Below, piece by piece: positions 51,791-63,710 of a DNA stretch of 64,000 nt. A model generated the notes under the pieces. It was not told the origin of the DNA, did no database searches, and saw only the letters and a list, made by a program, of their open reading frames with translations. The stretch comes from Tabrizicola sp. TH137 (GTDB taxonomy: Bacteria > Pseudomonadota > Alphaproteobacteria > Rhodobacterales > Rhodobacteraceae). Each line of letters begins with the position of its first letter. Position 1 is the stretch's first letter. The stretch covers positions 992,001 to 1,056,000 of the forward strand of contig NZ_PKRQ01000001.1 of the NCBI RefSeq assembly GCF_002855575.1, read 5' to 3'. The position numbers were made by a program, and so were the translations under genes.

Positions 51791-52594
51791 ATGGACATGA
51801 ACACCCTCGTCGCCGCAATCCTCGGCCTTGTCGAAGGCCTGACCGAATTCATCCCTGTCTCCTCCACCGGCCATCTGCTGCTGATCGGCCATTTCCTCGG
51901 CTTCGACAGCCCCGGCCGCACCTTCGAGGTGGTCATCCAGCTTGGCGCGGTGCTGGCCATCCTCACCGTCTATGCCGCCAAGCTCTGGAAGGTCGCCGCC
52001 ACCATCCACACCGACCCGGCCTCCGCCCGCTTCGTGGCCTCCATACTGCTCGCCTTCTTCCCCGCCGCCCTGATCGGCGTGCTGGCGCATGACATCATCA
52101 AGACCGTCCTCTTCGAAACCCCGGTCCTCATCGCCACAATGCTCATCCTCGGCGGCTTCGTCCTCCTGGTGATCGACCGCATCGCCCCCGCGCCCATCCA
52201 TGACGATGCGATGCGGCTCCCCTTCCGCAAGGCGCTCTCCATCGGCCTGATCCAGTGCCTCGCCATGATCCCCGGTGTCAGCCGCTCGGGCGCCACCATC
52301 GTCGGCGCCCGCCTCCTGGGCGTGGACAAGCGCGCCTCGGCCGAATTTTCCTTCTTCCTCTCCATGCCCACCATGGCCGGGGCCTTCACCTATGACCTTT
52401 GGAAAAGCCGCGACATCCTCGACTTCTCCGCCCTCACCGACATCGCCGTCGGCTTCGCCCTGGCCTTCCTCTCCGCCGTCCTCGTGGTGCGCTGGACGCT
52501 GGAATTCGTCTCGCGCCACGGCTTTGCAATCTTCGGCTGGTGGCGAATCATCGTCGGATCGGTCGCCCTTCTCCTGCTTTCGCTGGGTTTCTAG
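51791..52594 (+). CDS. uppP: Undecaprenyl-diphosphatase
   Basis: A 267-residue membrane enzyme (BacA/UppP) that recycles the undecaprenyl carrier lipid for peptidoglycan and other glycans. Both signature motifs are present: [20 protein letters not shown] (~11-30) and [11 protein letters not shown] (~158-168). About eight membrane segments and normal length support it. It also confers bacitracin tolerance in other species. Confidence 0.95.
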   Translation: MDMNTLVAAILGLVEGLTEFIPVSSTGHLLLIGHFLGFDSPGRTFEVVIQLGAVLAILTVYAAKLWKVAATIHTDPASARFVASILLAFFPAALIGVLAHDIIKTVLFETPVLIATMLILGGFVLLVIDRIAPAPIHDDAMRLPFRKALSIGLIQCLAMIPGVSRSGATIVGARLLGVDKRASAEFSFFLSMPTMAGAFTYDLWKSRDILDFSALTDIAVGFALAFLSAVLVVRWTLEFVSRHGFAIFGWWRIIVGSVALLLLSLGF

Positions 52595-52608
52595 GCAAAA
52601 TAGGAACG

Positions 52609-52691
52609 CATACTGACCTAATTTCAGCACAAATAGACAGCAGTTTTGACCCAACCGAAAGAAAACCGCCATTTAGGTCAAACATACTGAC
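52609..52691. promoter_or_regulatory. Repeat cluster upstream of gltD
   Basis: A direct repeat CATACTGAC occurs at 52609-52617 and 52683-52691. Overlapping it is an inverted repeat TGACCTAA (52614-52621) / TTAGGTCA (52673-52680). The 164-bp region is AT-richer than its surroundings and must contain the glutamate synthase promoter. No single convincing -35/-10 pair stands out. Confidence 0.45.
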
Positions 52692-52758
52692 TTTTATTCC
52701 GCTCCCCACCAAAGTATGAAGGCGCACCCAGGTAACCCCGGTCGGAAAGGGCGCCCTC

Positions 52759-54195
52759 ATGGCAAAGAACCGCATGCTCCAATTCGTCACCGTCGAAAAG
52801 GAGACGCCCGAGAAGCGGCCCGCCAATCTGCGCGCGCAGGATTTCCACGAAATCTACCGCGAATACGCCGCCGAAAAGGCCGCCGAACAGGCCGGACGGT
52901 GCAGCCAATGCGGCGTCCCCTACTGCCAGTCGCATTGCCCCTTGCACAACAACATCCCCGATTGGCTCCGCCTCACCGCCGAAGGCCGGCTGCAAGAGGC
53001 TTATGAGATTTCGCAGGCCACCAACACCTTCCCCGAAATCTGCGGCCGCATCTGCCCGCAGGACCGGCTCTGCGAAGGCAATTGCGTGATCGAACAATCC
53101 GGCCACGGCACCGTCACCATCGGCTCGGTCGAAAAATACATCACCGATACCGCCTGGGAAAACGGCTGGGTCCAGCCCATCAAACCCCATGCCGAACGCA
53201 CCGAATCCGTCGGCATCATCGGCGCAGGCCCCGGCGGCCTTGCCGCCGCCGACATGCTCCGCCGCAAGGGCGTGCAGGTCACCGTCTATGACCGCTATGA
53301 TCGCGCGGGCGGTCTGCTCACCTACGGCATCCCCGGCTTCAAGCTGGAAAAGCCCGTGGTCATGCAGCGCATCGACCAACTGGCCGAGGCGGGCGTCCAA
53401 TTCGTGATGAACTGCACTGTCGGTGAAACCATCAGCTTCGACGCCATCCGCGGCCAGCATGACGCCGTCCTCATCGCCACCGGCGTCTACAAGGCGCGCG
53501 ACATCTCCGCCCCCGGCGTGGGCGCCAAGGGCATCGTCAAGGCGCTCGACTACCTCACCGCCTCCAACCGCAAGAGCTTCGGCGATGACGTTGCCGAATT
53601 CGACAGCGGCGAACTCAACGCCGCAGGCAAGCGCGTCGTCGTCATCGGCGGCGGCGACACGGCGATGGATTGCGTCCGCACCGCCATCCGCCAGGGCGCG
53701 ACCTCCGTCAAATGCCTCTACCGCCGCGACCGCGCCAATATGCCGGGGTCGCAGCGCGAAGTGCAGAACGCCGAAGAGGAAGGGGTCGAATTCGTCTGGC
53801 TCACCGCCCCCAAGGGCTTCACCGGCGGCGACCATGTCGAAGGCGTCATGGTGCAGAAGATGCGCCTCGGCGCGCCCGATGCCACCGGCCGCCAGTCGCC
53901 CGAACTCATCGAAGGCGCCGATTACATCGAACCCGCCGATCTGGTGGTGCAGGCGCTGGGCTTTGAACCCGAGGAAATCCCCACCCTCTGGGGCGTGCCG
54001 GAACTTGCCGTCACCCGCTGGGGCACGATCAAGGCCGACTTCCTGACACATGCCACCAGCCTGCCCGGCGTCTATGCGGCAGGCGATATCGTGCGCGGGG
54101 CCTCTCTCGTCGTCTGGGCCATCCGCGACGGGCGCGAAGCGGCGGATGCCATCCTCGCCTACCTCGCCCAGCCCGCCCAGGTCGCGGCAGAATGA
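52759..54195 (+). CDS. gltD: Glutamate synthase (NADPH) small subunit
   Basis: A 478-residue flavoprotein that supplies electrons from NADPH to the large subunit. N-terminal cysteine clusters (CSQCGVPYCQSHC; CGRICPQDRLCEGNC) bind [4Fe-4S] centres. The FAD motif GAGPGGLAAADMLRRKG is at ~155-171 and the NADPH motif VVIGGGDTAMDCVRTA at ~295-310. Length is normal. It is followed by a small exported-protein gene before gltB, an order seen with gltD first. Confidence 0.95.
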   Translation: MAKNRMLQFVTVEKETPEKRPANLRAQDFHEIYREYAAEKAAEQAGRCSQCGVPYCQSHCPLHNNIPDWLRLTAEGRLQEAYEISQATNTFPEICGRICPQDRLCEGNCVIEQSGHGTVTIGSVEKYITDTAWENGWVQPIKPHAERTESVGIIGAGPGGLAAADMLRRKGVQVTVYDRYDRAGGLLTYGIPGFKLEKPVVMQRIDQLAEAGVQFVMNCTVGETISFDAIRGQHDAVLIATGVYKARDISAPGVGAKGIVKALDYLTASNRKSFGDDVAEFDSGELNAAGKRVVVIGGGDTAMDCVRTAIRQGATSVKCLYRRDRANMPGSQREVQNAEEEGVEFVWLTAPKGFTGGDHVEGVMVQKMRLGAPDATGRQSPELIEGADYIEPADLVVQALGFEPEEIPTLWGVPELAVTRWGTIKADFLTHATSLPGVYAAGDIVRGASLVVWAIRDGREAADAILAYLAQPAQVAAE

Positions 54196-54233
54196 CCGCC
54201 GCAGCGCCCCGAAGCAGCACAAGGACAGCCCGC

Positions 54234-54932
54234 ATGATCCGCGTCCTCCTGCCCCTCGTCGCCCTCTCCCTCGCCACCCCGGCGCTGGCGGCGGGCACCT
54301 TCACGCCCCCCGAAGGCTGCACCACCTTCATGACGGTGCAATCCAAGGGCTGCCGCGTCTCGAACCACTTCAAATGCACCGCCGATGCCCCCGGCGATCA
54401 GTGGCGCACTGATTTCGATCAGGAAGGCCCCTTCTTCTCCTCCCGCATCAACAGCGAGGCGGAATGGGTCGAAAGCTACGAAATCGACCCGCCCATCCGC
54501 CAGACGCTCGACCCGAACCCCACCGATCCGGCCTCCTTCTCGGATCTGCTGGCCACGGGCAGCGACAATTACATCTTCGGCCTCTCCGATGACACGGGTG
54601 AACGCACCCGCGTCCGCGGGGCCGACACGCTCACCGGCCGTGTCGTGGTGATCGACGGGATCGAGTTGCAGGAAACCGCCTTCAACTTCACCGAGACGGA
54701 CCTCGCCGGAAACGTCCTGCGCCGCTCGCGCGGCAATGAATACATCCATCCCGAATGGCGGCTGTTCTTTTCCGGCCCCTCGCAATGGGATGGCGGCGAC
54801 GGGAATTACGTTCCCATCGACGGTTCGCCCATCCAGTTCATCTTCCCCGGCGAGGCAGGCTTCGCCAGCACCCAACCGCTCTTCGACTGCGACGCCGTGA
54901 TGTCGTCGCTGCCGCTGCCGCCCCGGTCCTAA
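54234..54932 (+). CDS. Exported protein of unknown function within the glt operon
   Basis: A 232-residue protein. The start at 54234 follows AAGGA and places a signal peptide at the N-terminus (IRVLLPLVALSLATPALAAG). An ATG at 54192 overlapping the gltD stop would add 14 residues. The mature part has paired cysteines (EGCTTFMTVQSKGC; HFKCTADAPGD) and many aromatic/acidic residues. No family is recognised. It lies 12 bp before gltB and so is co-transcribed with glutamate synthase, yet it is exported, which is unexpected. Confidence 0.75.
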   Translation: MIRVLLPLVALSLATPALAAGTFTPPEGCTTFMTVQSKGCRVSNHFKCTADAPGDQWRTDFDQEGPFFSSRINSEAEWVESYEIDPPIRQTLDPNPTDPASFSDLLATGSDNYIFGLSDDTGERTRVRGADTLTGRVVVIDGIELQETAFNFTETDLAGNVLRRSRGNEYIHPEWRLFFSGPSQWDGGDGNYVPIDGSPIQFIFPGEAGFASTQPLFDCDAVMSSLPLPPRS

Positions 54933-54944
54933 GGAGAACCCGCC

Positions 54945-59483
<4,539 letters not shown>

Positions 59484-59489
59484 CGCAAA

Positions 59490-59520
59490 GGAAGGCCCCC
59501 GCGAAACCGGGGGCCTTTCC
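59490..59520 (+). terminator. Terminator of the gltD-gltB operon
   Basis: AAGGCCCCCG (59492-59501), loop CGAAAC, CGGGGGCCTT (59508-59517), then TCCCTTTCT. A strong 10-bp stem directly after the gltB stop. The converging toxin gene ends 6 bp beyond. Confidence 0.75.
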
Positions 59521-59525
59521 CTTTC

Positions 59526-59831
59526 TCAGGGCCCCCGCAACGTTGCAGGAATGTCCCGCGCGGAATGCAGGATGCGCAGGATGACCACCCGATCCCCCTC
59601 ATTTCGATAGAAAAGCCCGTAGGGAAAACCGTATACATTCCACCGCCGGATGCCATGCCCGACGAAATCCCACGACGCTCCGCCTTTCGGAAACTCGGCC
59701 AACAGACCGATGCATCTCTCAAACGCGTCGAGGAACCGAAGCGCGACCTCCACACCTGCTGTCTGGATAAGATGATCGCGCACCCGTTCAAGGTCGCGCA
59801 GAGCCGCCCGCGTCAGGGTGACGCCGCTCAC
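59526..59831 (-). CDS. Type II toxin, RelE/ParE family (module 2)
   Basis: A 101-residue protein. N-terminal TLTRAALRDLERVRDHLI, a central RRWNVYGFPYGLFYRNEGDRVVILRILHSARDIP strand set, and the HSARD/P ending are characteristic of ParE-like toxins. The GTG start overlaps the antitoxin stop (GTGA), showing tight coupling. Gyrase poisoning is the usual ParE activity, but RelE-type mRNA cleavage cannot be excluded. It differs clearly in sequence from the first module's toxin. Confidence 0.85.
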   Translation of the reverse strand: MSGVTLTRAALRDLERVRDHLIQTAGVEVALRFLDAFERCIGLLAEFPKGGASWDFVGHGIRRWNVYGFPYGLFYRNEGDRVVILRILHSARDIPATLRGP

Positions 59832-60052
59832 CGTGCGGCCCGGATCTCCGCCCGAACCATCCCGATCGCATCATCCACCGGAAGGACATCGCTTTCATCC
59901 ACGTCCAGCAAGGACCGCAGATGTTCGATATCCCGCTCACGCTGGACAAGGAATGCAACATACTCGGACGCAGAGGCATAGCCCTCGGCCCGCGCCTTCT
60001 CTTCGGCCCAGGCTTCTGTTGCTGCCTCGATGGAAATCGTGACGGTGTTCAT
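59828..60052 (-). CDS. Type II antitoxin, ParD/CopG-like (module 2)
   Basis: A 74-residue protein beginning MNTVTISIEAATEAWAEEK with a ribbon-helix-helix N-terminus (ARAEGYASASEYVAFLVQRERD) and an acidic tail (LLDVDESDVLPVDDAI) that would bind the toxin. It sits first in the operon and likely autoregulates it. The shared 45-bp repeat lies 132 bp upstream. The region 60053-60306 holds no other gene. Confidence 0.82.
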   Translation of the reverse strand: MNTVTISIEAATEAWAEEKARAEGYASASEYVAFLVQRERDIEHLRSLLDVDESDVLPVDDAIGMVRAEIRAAR

Positions 60053-60184
60053 CCTTCCACCTTACCCCGAATCCACCCCCTCGCCAACTGTCGGCCCCGC
60101 ACGCGCCCGGCAGCATGGGCAAGACTGCCCATCCTACGCGACGTGACCAACCCCTTACCGAACCCTTCCCCCACCGCCCGATCC

Positions 60185-60229
60185 GTGGCCACAGTTTGCT
60201 GCACAGTTTGCGGCACAACATCCGGCACA
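60185..60229 (-). repeat. 45-bp repeat, copy B, upstream of ParDE-like operon 2
   Basis: It is 43 of 45 positions identical to 13629-13673, with the same flank CCCCCACCG at 60168-60176. It contains two near-perfect 12-bp units (CACAGTTTGCTG, CACAGTTTGCGG) followed by a diverged one. Orientation relative to the toxin-antitoxin operon is the same as in copy A. Confidence 0.8.
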
Positions 60230-60306
60230 TCCGATGCGGCCCTTTTCACCCATCTCCCGCGCCCCGCCTTGACCCGATCCCCCCGCCCGTGGTTCTTGTC
60301 CCGGCC

Positions 60307-61056
60307 ATGACCGACAGCCCCGAGAAACCCAAAGCCAAGCCGCGCAAGGCGGCCACCAAGGCCGCGCCCGCCCCGGCAGCCGCGCCCCTGCGCCGTCGCA
60401 TCCTGCGCTGGGCGGGCCGGATCGCAGGCGGTATCGCGGGGCTTTACCTCCTCCTCATCCTCCTCTTCTCCTTCCTTCCGCCGCCCATCAATTTCTACCA
60501 GTTGGGCGAAAGCATCCGCCTCGGCGGGATCGAGAAGGACTGGGTCCCGATGGAGGATATCGCCCCTGTCATGGCCCGCGCCGCCGTCGCGGCCGAGGAT
60601 GCAAACTATTGTCTTCACTGGGGTTTTGACATGGCCGCGATCCGCGAGGCGGTGGCCGAAGGCTCCAACCGCGGGGCCTCGACGATCAGCCAGCAGACGG
60701 TCAAGAACGTCTTCCTCTGGCATGGCCGGTCCTGGCTCAGAAAGGCGATGGAGGCCGCGCTGACCCCGGTGGTGGAAACGCTCTGGTCGAAAAGCCGGAT
60801 CCTCGAGGTCTATCTCAACGTCGCCGAATTCGGCGAAGGCGTCTTCGGCGTGCAGGCCGCCGCGCAGCACCATTTCGGCGTCGATGCCAAGGACCTCAGC
60901 CCGACACAGGCCGCCCGCCTTGCCGCCGTCCTGCCCGATCCCAAGGGCCGCTCCGCCTCCAACCCCTCCAACTTCGTCCGCCAAAGAACCCGCGCCATCC
61001 TCTCCGGCGCCGAAACCATCGCCGCCGACGGCCGCGCCGCCTGTTTTCAGGAATGA
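60307..61056 (+). CDS. mtgA: Monofunctional biosynthetic peptidoglycan transglycosylase
   Basis: A 249-residue GT51 enzyme that polymerises lipid II into glycan strands. After a lysine/alanine-rich cytoplasmic tail and a single membrane helix (AGGIAGLYLLLILLFSFLPP), the catalytic motifs appear: AAVAAEDANYCLHWGFD (catalytic Glu), RGASTISQQTVKNVFLW and KSRILEVYLNVAEFGEGVFGVQAAA. The start at 60307 begins a standard product. The frame is open further upstream, but that part crosses the repeat. Confidence 0.93.
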   Translation: MTDSPEKPKAKPRKAATKAAPAPAAAPLRRRILRWAGRIAGGIAGLYLLLILLFSFLPPPINFYQLGESIRLGGIEKDWVPMEDIAPVMARAAVAAEDANYCLHWGFDMAAIREAVAEGSNRGASTISQQTVKNVFLWHGRSWLRKAMEAALTPVVETLWSKSRILEVYLNVAEFGEGVFGVQAAAQHHFGVDAKDLSPTQAARLAAVLPDPKGRSASNPSNFVRQRTRAILSGAETIAADGRAACFQE

Positions 61057-61129
61057 CCGTTGAAATCCCGCCCCCGAAGGGGCAAGAGACTCCGGACCGT
61101 TACATTTCCCCCCGGGCTGCATTCATCCC

Positions 61130-61795
61130 ATGATCCGCCTCTATCACTTTCCCCTCTCGCCCTTTTGCCGCAAGGTCCGTCTGACGCTTGCCGAAAAGCG
61201 CCTTGAGGTGGAACTGGTCGAGGAACGCTATTGGGAACCCACCCCCGATTTCCTGCGCCGCAACCCTGCCGGCAAGATCCCCGTCCTGCGCTGGGACAGC
61301 CGCGTGATGTCGGAAAGCCAGGCGATTTGCGAGTTTCTGGAGGAAACCGTCCCCACCCCGCAACTCATGCCCCGCGACCCCGAACAGCGCTACGAGGTGC
61401 GGCGTCTCTGCGCCTGGTTCGATGACAAGTTCCATGACGAGGTCACCTCGAAACTCCTCTACGAACGCGTCAACAAGAAGGTGATGGGGCAGGGCTATCC
61501 CGACAGCAAGAACGTCAAGTTCGGTGCCAGCCGCATCAAGTACCACATCGACTATCTCGGCTGGCTGCTGGATCAGCGCCGCTGGCTGGCGGGCGATGTG
61601 ATGACGCTGGCCGATTTCACCGCCGCCGCGCATCTGTCCTGCCTCGACTACATCTCCGATGTGGACTGGAACCGCTCGGCCACGGTGAAGGACTGGTATG
61701 CCAAGGTGAAATCCCGCCCCAGTTTCCGCACCCTCCTGGCCGATCAGGTGCCGGGCTTCCCGCCGCCACAGCATTATGCGGACCTCGATTTCTAG
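61130..61795 (+). CDS. fzlA: Glutathione S-transferase-fold protein, FzlA-like cell-division regulator
   Basis: A 221-residue GST-fold protein. The N-terminal thioredoxin-like half (LYHFPLSPFCRKVRLTLAEK) precedes the all-helical half. The long segment WLAGDVMTLADFTAAAHLSC..., the KDWYAKVKSRPSFR motif and the exact C-terminal HYADLDF ending match my recollection of Caulobacter FzlA, which binds FtsZ and couples constriction to wall synthesis. An ordinary GST is the alternative. Position next to mtgA is compatible with a division role but does not prove it. Confidence 0.65.
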   Translation: MIRLYHFPLSPFCRKVRLTLAEKRLEVELVEERYWEPTPDFLRRNPAGKIPVLRWDSRVMSESQAICEFLEETVPTPQLMPRDPEQRYEVRRLCAWFDDKFHDEVTSKLLYERVNKKVMGQGYPDSKNVKFGASRIKYHIDYLGWLLDQRRWLAGDVMTLADFTAAAHLSCLDYISDVDWNRSATVKDWYAKVKSRPSFRTLLADQVPGFPPPQHYADLDF

Positions 61796-61802
61796 GCCCC
61801 GG

Positions 61803-61875
61803 CCGGGCAGGGGGGCTGTCTGCCCCCCACGGCGCGTGCCGCGCCTCCCCCCGAGAGTATTGGGGCCAAGATGAA
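61803..61875. repeat. Hairpin-rich intergenic element (REP-like)
   Basis: Three successive palindromic units: GGGGGGC-TGTCT-GCCCCCC (61810-61828), GGCGCG-TGC-CGCGCC (61831-61845), and CCCC...GGGG around GAGAGTATT (61847-61865), ending GGGGCCAAGATG. This layout is of a kind I recall between genes in Rhodobacterales genomes. Other copies could not be searched here. The queG start codon lies at its right edge. Confidence 0.55.
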
Positions 61876-62905
61876 AACCGCCAGCTTGAAGGAACGGCTG
61901 TCAGACCAGGCCCGCGCCGAAGGCTTTGCCGCCATGGGCATCTGCGCCCCGGACGCAATCCCCGAAGCCGCCGCCCGCCTGAGGACCTTCCTCGCCGAGG
62001 GCCACCATGGCCAGATGCAGTGGATGGCCGACCGGTCTGACTGGCGCGGCAACCCCGCCGCGCTCTGGCCCGAGGCGCGCTCTGTCATCATGCTGGCCGA
62101 GGCCTATACGCCCGAAACCGACCCGCTTGCCATCCTCTCCCATCCCGACCGCGCCGCGATCTCGGTCTATGCGCAGGGGAAGGATTACCACGATCTGGTG
62201 AAGCGGCGGCTGAAACGGCTGGGCCGCTGGCTGCTGGATCAGGCCGGGCAGGGCGAGGCGATCAAGGTCTTCGTCGATACCGCCCCCGTGATGGAAAAGC
62301 CCCTGGCACAGGCCGCGGGCCTTGGCTGGCAGGGCAAGCATACCAACCTTCTGTCGCGCAATCTTGGCAACTGGGTCTTCCTCGGCGCGATCTTCACCAC
62401 GATCGACCTGCCGAAGGATGCGCCCGAGTCCCAGCATTGCGGCAGTTGCACCGCCTGCCTCGACATCTGCCCCACCCGCGCCTTCCCCGCACCCTTCCGC
62501 CTCGATGCCCGGCGCTGCATTTCCTACCTCACCATCGAACACAAGGGGCCGGTGGACCCCGACCTCCGCCCCCTCATGGGCAACCGCATCTATGGCTGCG
62601 ACGATTGCCTTGCCATCTGCCCCTGGAACAAATTCGCCAAGGCGGCCTCCGAGATCGGCTATCAGCCCCGCATCGGTGCGCCCGACCTTGCCGAACTTGC
62701 CACGCTGGATGACACCGCCTTCCGCGCCAGCTTTGCCGGCAGCCCGATCAAGCGGATCGGGCGCGACCGGTTCATCCGCAACGTCCTCTACGCCATCGGC
62801 AATTCCGGCCTGCCCAGCCTGCGCCCCGTGGCACAGGCGCTGACCGCCGATCCCGACCCGACGGTGGCCGAAGCCGCACAATGGGCGCTGTCCCGCCTGT
62901 CCTGA
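61871..62905 (+). CDS. queG: Epoxyqueuosine reductase
   Basis: A 344-residue iron-sulfur, cobalamin-dependent enzyme for the last step of queuosine synthesis in tRNA. Two [4Fe-4S] cluster motifs are clear: [16 protein letters not shown] (~192-207) and [15 protein letters not shown] (~240-254). Conserved RDWR-like [18 protein letters not shown] and the C-terminal HEAT-like tail are present. The start at 61871 is fixed by [10 protein letters not shown], although the upstream sequence is the repeat element rather than a normal leader. Confidence 0.94.
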   Translation: MKTASLKERLSDQARAEGFAAMGICAPDAIPEAAARLRTFLAEGHHGQMQWMADRSDWRGNPAALWPEARSVIMLAEAYTPETDPLAILSHPDRAAISVYAQGKDYHDLVKRRLKRLGRWLLDQAGQGEAIKVFVDTAPVMEKPLAQAAGLGWQGKHTNLLSRNLGNWVFLGAIFTTIDLPKDAPESQHCGSCTACLDICPTRAFPAPFRLDARRCISYLTIEHKGPVDPDLRPLMGNRIYGCDDCLAICPWNKFAKAASEIGYQPRIGAPDLAELATLDDTAFRASFAGSPIKRIGRDRFIRNVLYAIGNSGLPSLRPVAQALTADPDPTVAEAAQWALSRLS

Positions 62906-63002
62906 GGCGCGGTTTGGGCAGATGCCTGCAAGGCCATGCATATGACCATAGGTCGGCCGCCGATTCCCTGCTAGGCTCACGCAACCAGAACAGGAGGACG
63001 AC

Positions 63003-63170
63003 ATGACCAAGCACATCGCCGACAAGCGCGCCCCCTCCACCGGCAGCCGCGTGCAGCAGTTCCTGCGCCTGTCCCGCACCCCGCGCGAAACGTGGCACCG
63101 CCCGCGCCCGGCCGCAGGCTCCAGCCGTCTGATCCACTTCCTGCGCATCTCGCGCGGGCGGACGGCTTAA
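63003..63170 (+). CDS. 55-residue basic peptide with duplicated motif
   Basis: A complete small gene with a consensus ribosome binding site AGGAGG ending six bases before the ATG. The product is strongly basic (about 14 Arg and 2 Lys) and has no membrane helix. The pattern S-R-x-x-x-F-L-R-(L/I)-S-R occurs twice, 26 residues apart (15-25 and 41-51), with the first preceded by GS. It overlaps the converging ohrR stop by 4 bp. I recognise no family. A nucleic-acid- or membrane-binding role is only a guess from the charge. Confidence 0.65.
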   Translation: MTKHIADKRAPSTGSRVQQFLRLSRTPRETWHRPRPAAGSSRLIHFLRISRGRTA

Positions 63171-63598
63171 CGCGGGCGCAACCTGTCGCGCAGCGCGGCG
63201 ACCTCGTCGCGCAACGCGGCCGCCTCAGGCAGCACCAGCCCTGTCCGCTCCAGAAAACAGCCCGGCACTGCCGCGGCCTTCTCGCGCAGCGCCCGCCCCG
63301 CCTCGGTCAGCGTCAGGCGAACCTGCCGCTCATCCGCCGCATCGCGCCGCCGCGTCACCCATCCCGCCTGTTCCAGCCGCTTCAGCAGCGGCGTCAGCGT
63401 ATTGCTGTCCAGCATCAGCGCCGCGCCGATCTGCCCCACCGTCTGCCCGTCCTCGGCCCAGAGCGCCGACAGCGCCAGATATTGCGGATAGGTCAGCCCC
63501 AGCGGCTCCAGCAGCGGCCTATAGGCCGCCTGCATCGCATGGGCGGCCGAATACAGCGCAAAGCACAGCATCTGGGGCGGGGGAAGGGTGTCACTCAT
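63167..63598 (-). CDS. ohrR: MarR-family organic-peroxide sensor OhrR
   Basis: A 143-residue winged-helix repressor. Cys12 in MLCFALYSA is the conserved peroxide-sensing cysteine of OhrR. The DNA-binding part follows in GQIGAALMLDSNTLTPLLKRLEQAGWVTRRRDAADERQ. On oxidation by organic hydroperoxide it leaves the DNA. It is divergent from ohr, and matching palindromes lie in both promoters, indicating repression of itself and ohr. Confidence 0.92.
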   Translation of the reverse strand: MSDTLPPPQMLCFALYSAAHAMQAAYRPLLEPLGLTYPQYLALSALWAEDGQTVGQIGAALMLDSNTLTPLLKRLEQAGWVTRRRDAADERQVRLTLTEAGRALREKAAAVPGCFLERTGLVLPEAAALRDEVAALRDRLRPR

Positions 63599-63611
63599 GC
63601 GTCATGAATAT

Positions 63612-63623
63612 ATCGCACGCGAT
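63612..63623. promoter_or_regulatory. OhrR operator, ohrR promoter
   Basis: ATCGC-AC-GCGAT, a perfect palindrome 14 bp before the ohrR start. It lies between the minus-strand -35 TTGCGC (63633-63628) and a -10 TATTCA. Its core ATCGCA(C/T)(G/A)CGAT is shared at 10 of 12 positions with the ohr site. Confidence 0.6.
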
Positions 63624-63637
63624 CCTTGCGCAAGCGA

Positions 63638-63667
63638 TTGACTCTACCCCCCGACTCGCCGTAGTTA
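63638..63667 (+). promoter_or_regulatory. ohr promoter
   Basis: TTGACT (63638-63643), 18 bp, TAGTTA (63662-63667). The operator at 63665-63684 overlaps the -10 and start region, consistent with repression. Confidence 0.5.
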
Positions 63668-63684
63668 AATCGCATACGATTTAA
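63665..63684. promoter_or_regulatory. OhrR operator, ohr promoter
   Basis: TTAAATCG-CATA-CGATTTAA is a perfect 8-4-8 palindrome. It has the form of known OhrR operators, lies downstream of the ohr -35 and is 26 bp before the ATG. Confidence 0.65.
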
Positions 63685-63710
63685 TCGCACACATGGATGG
63701 AGGAAGACCG

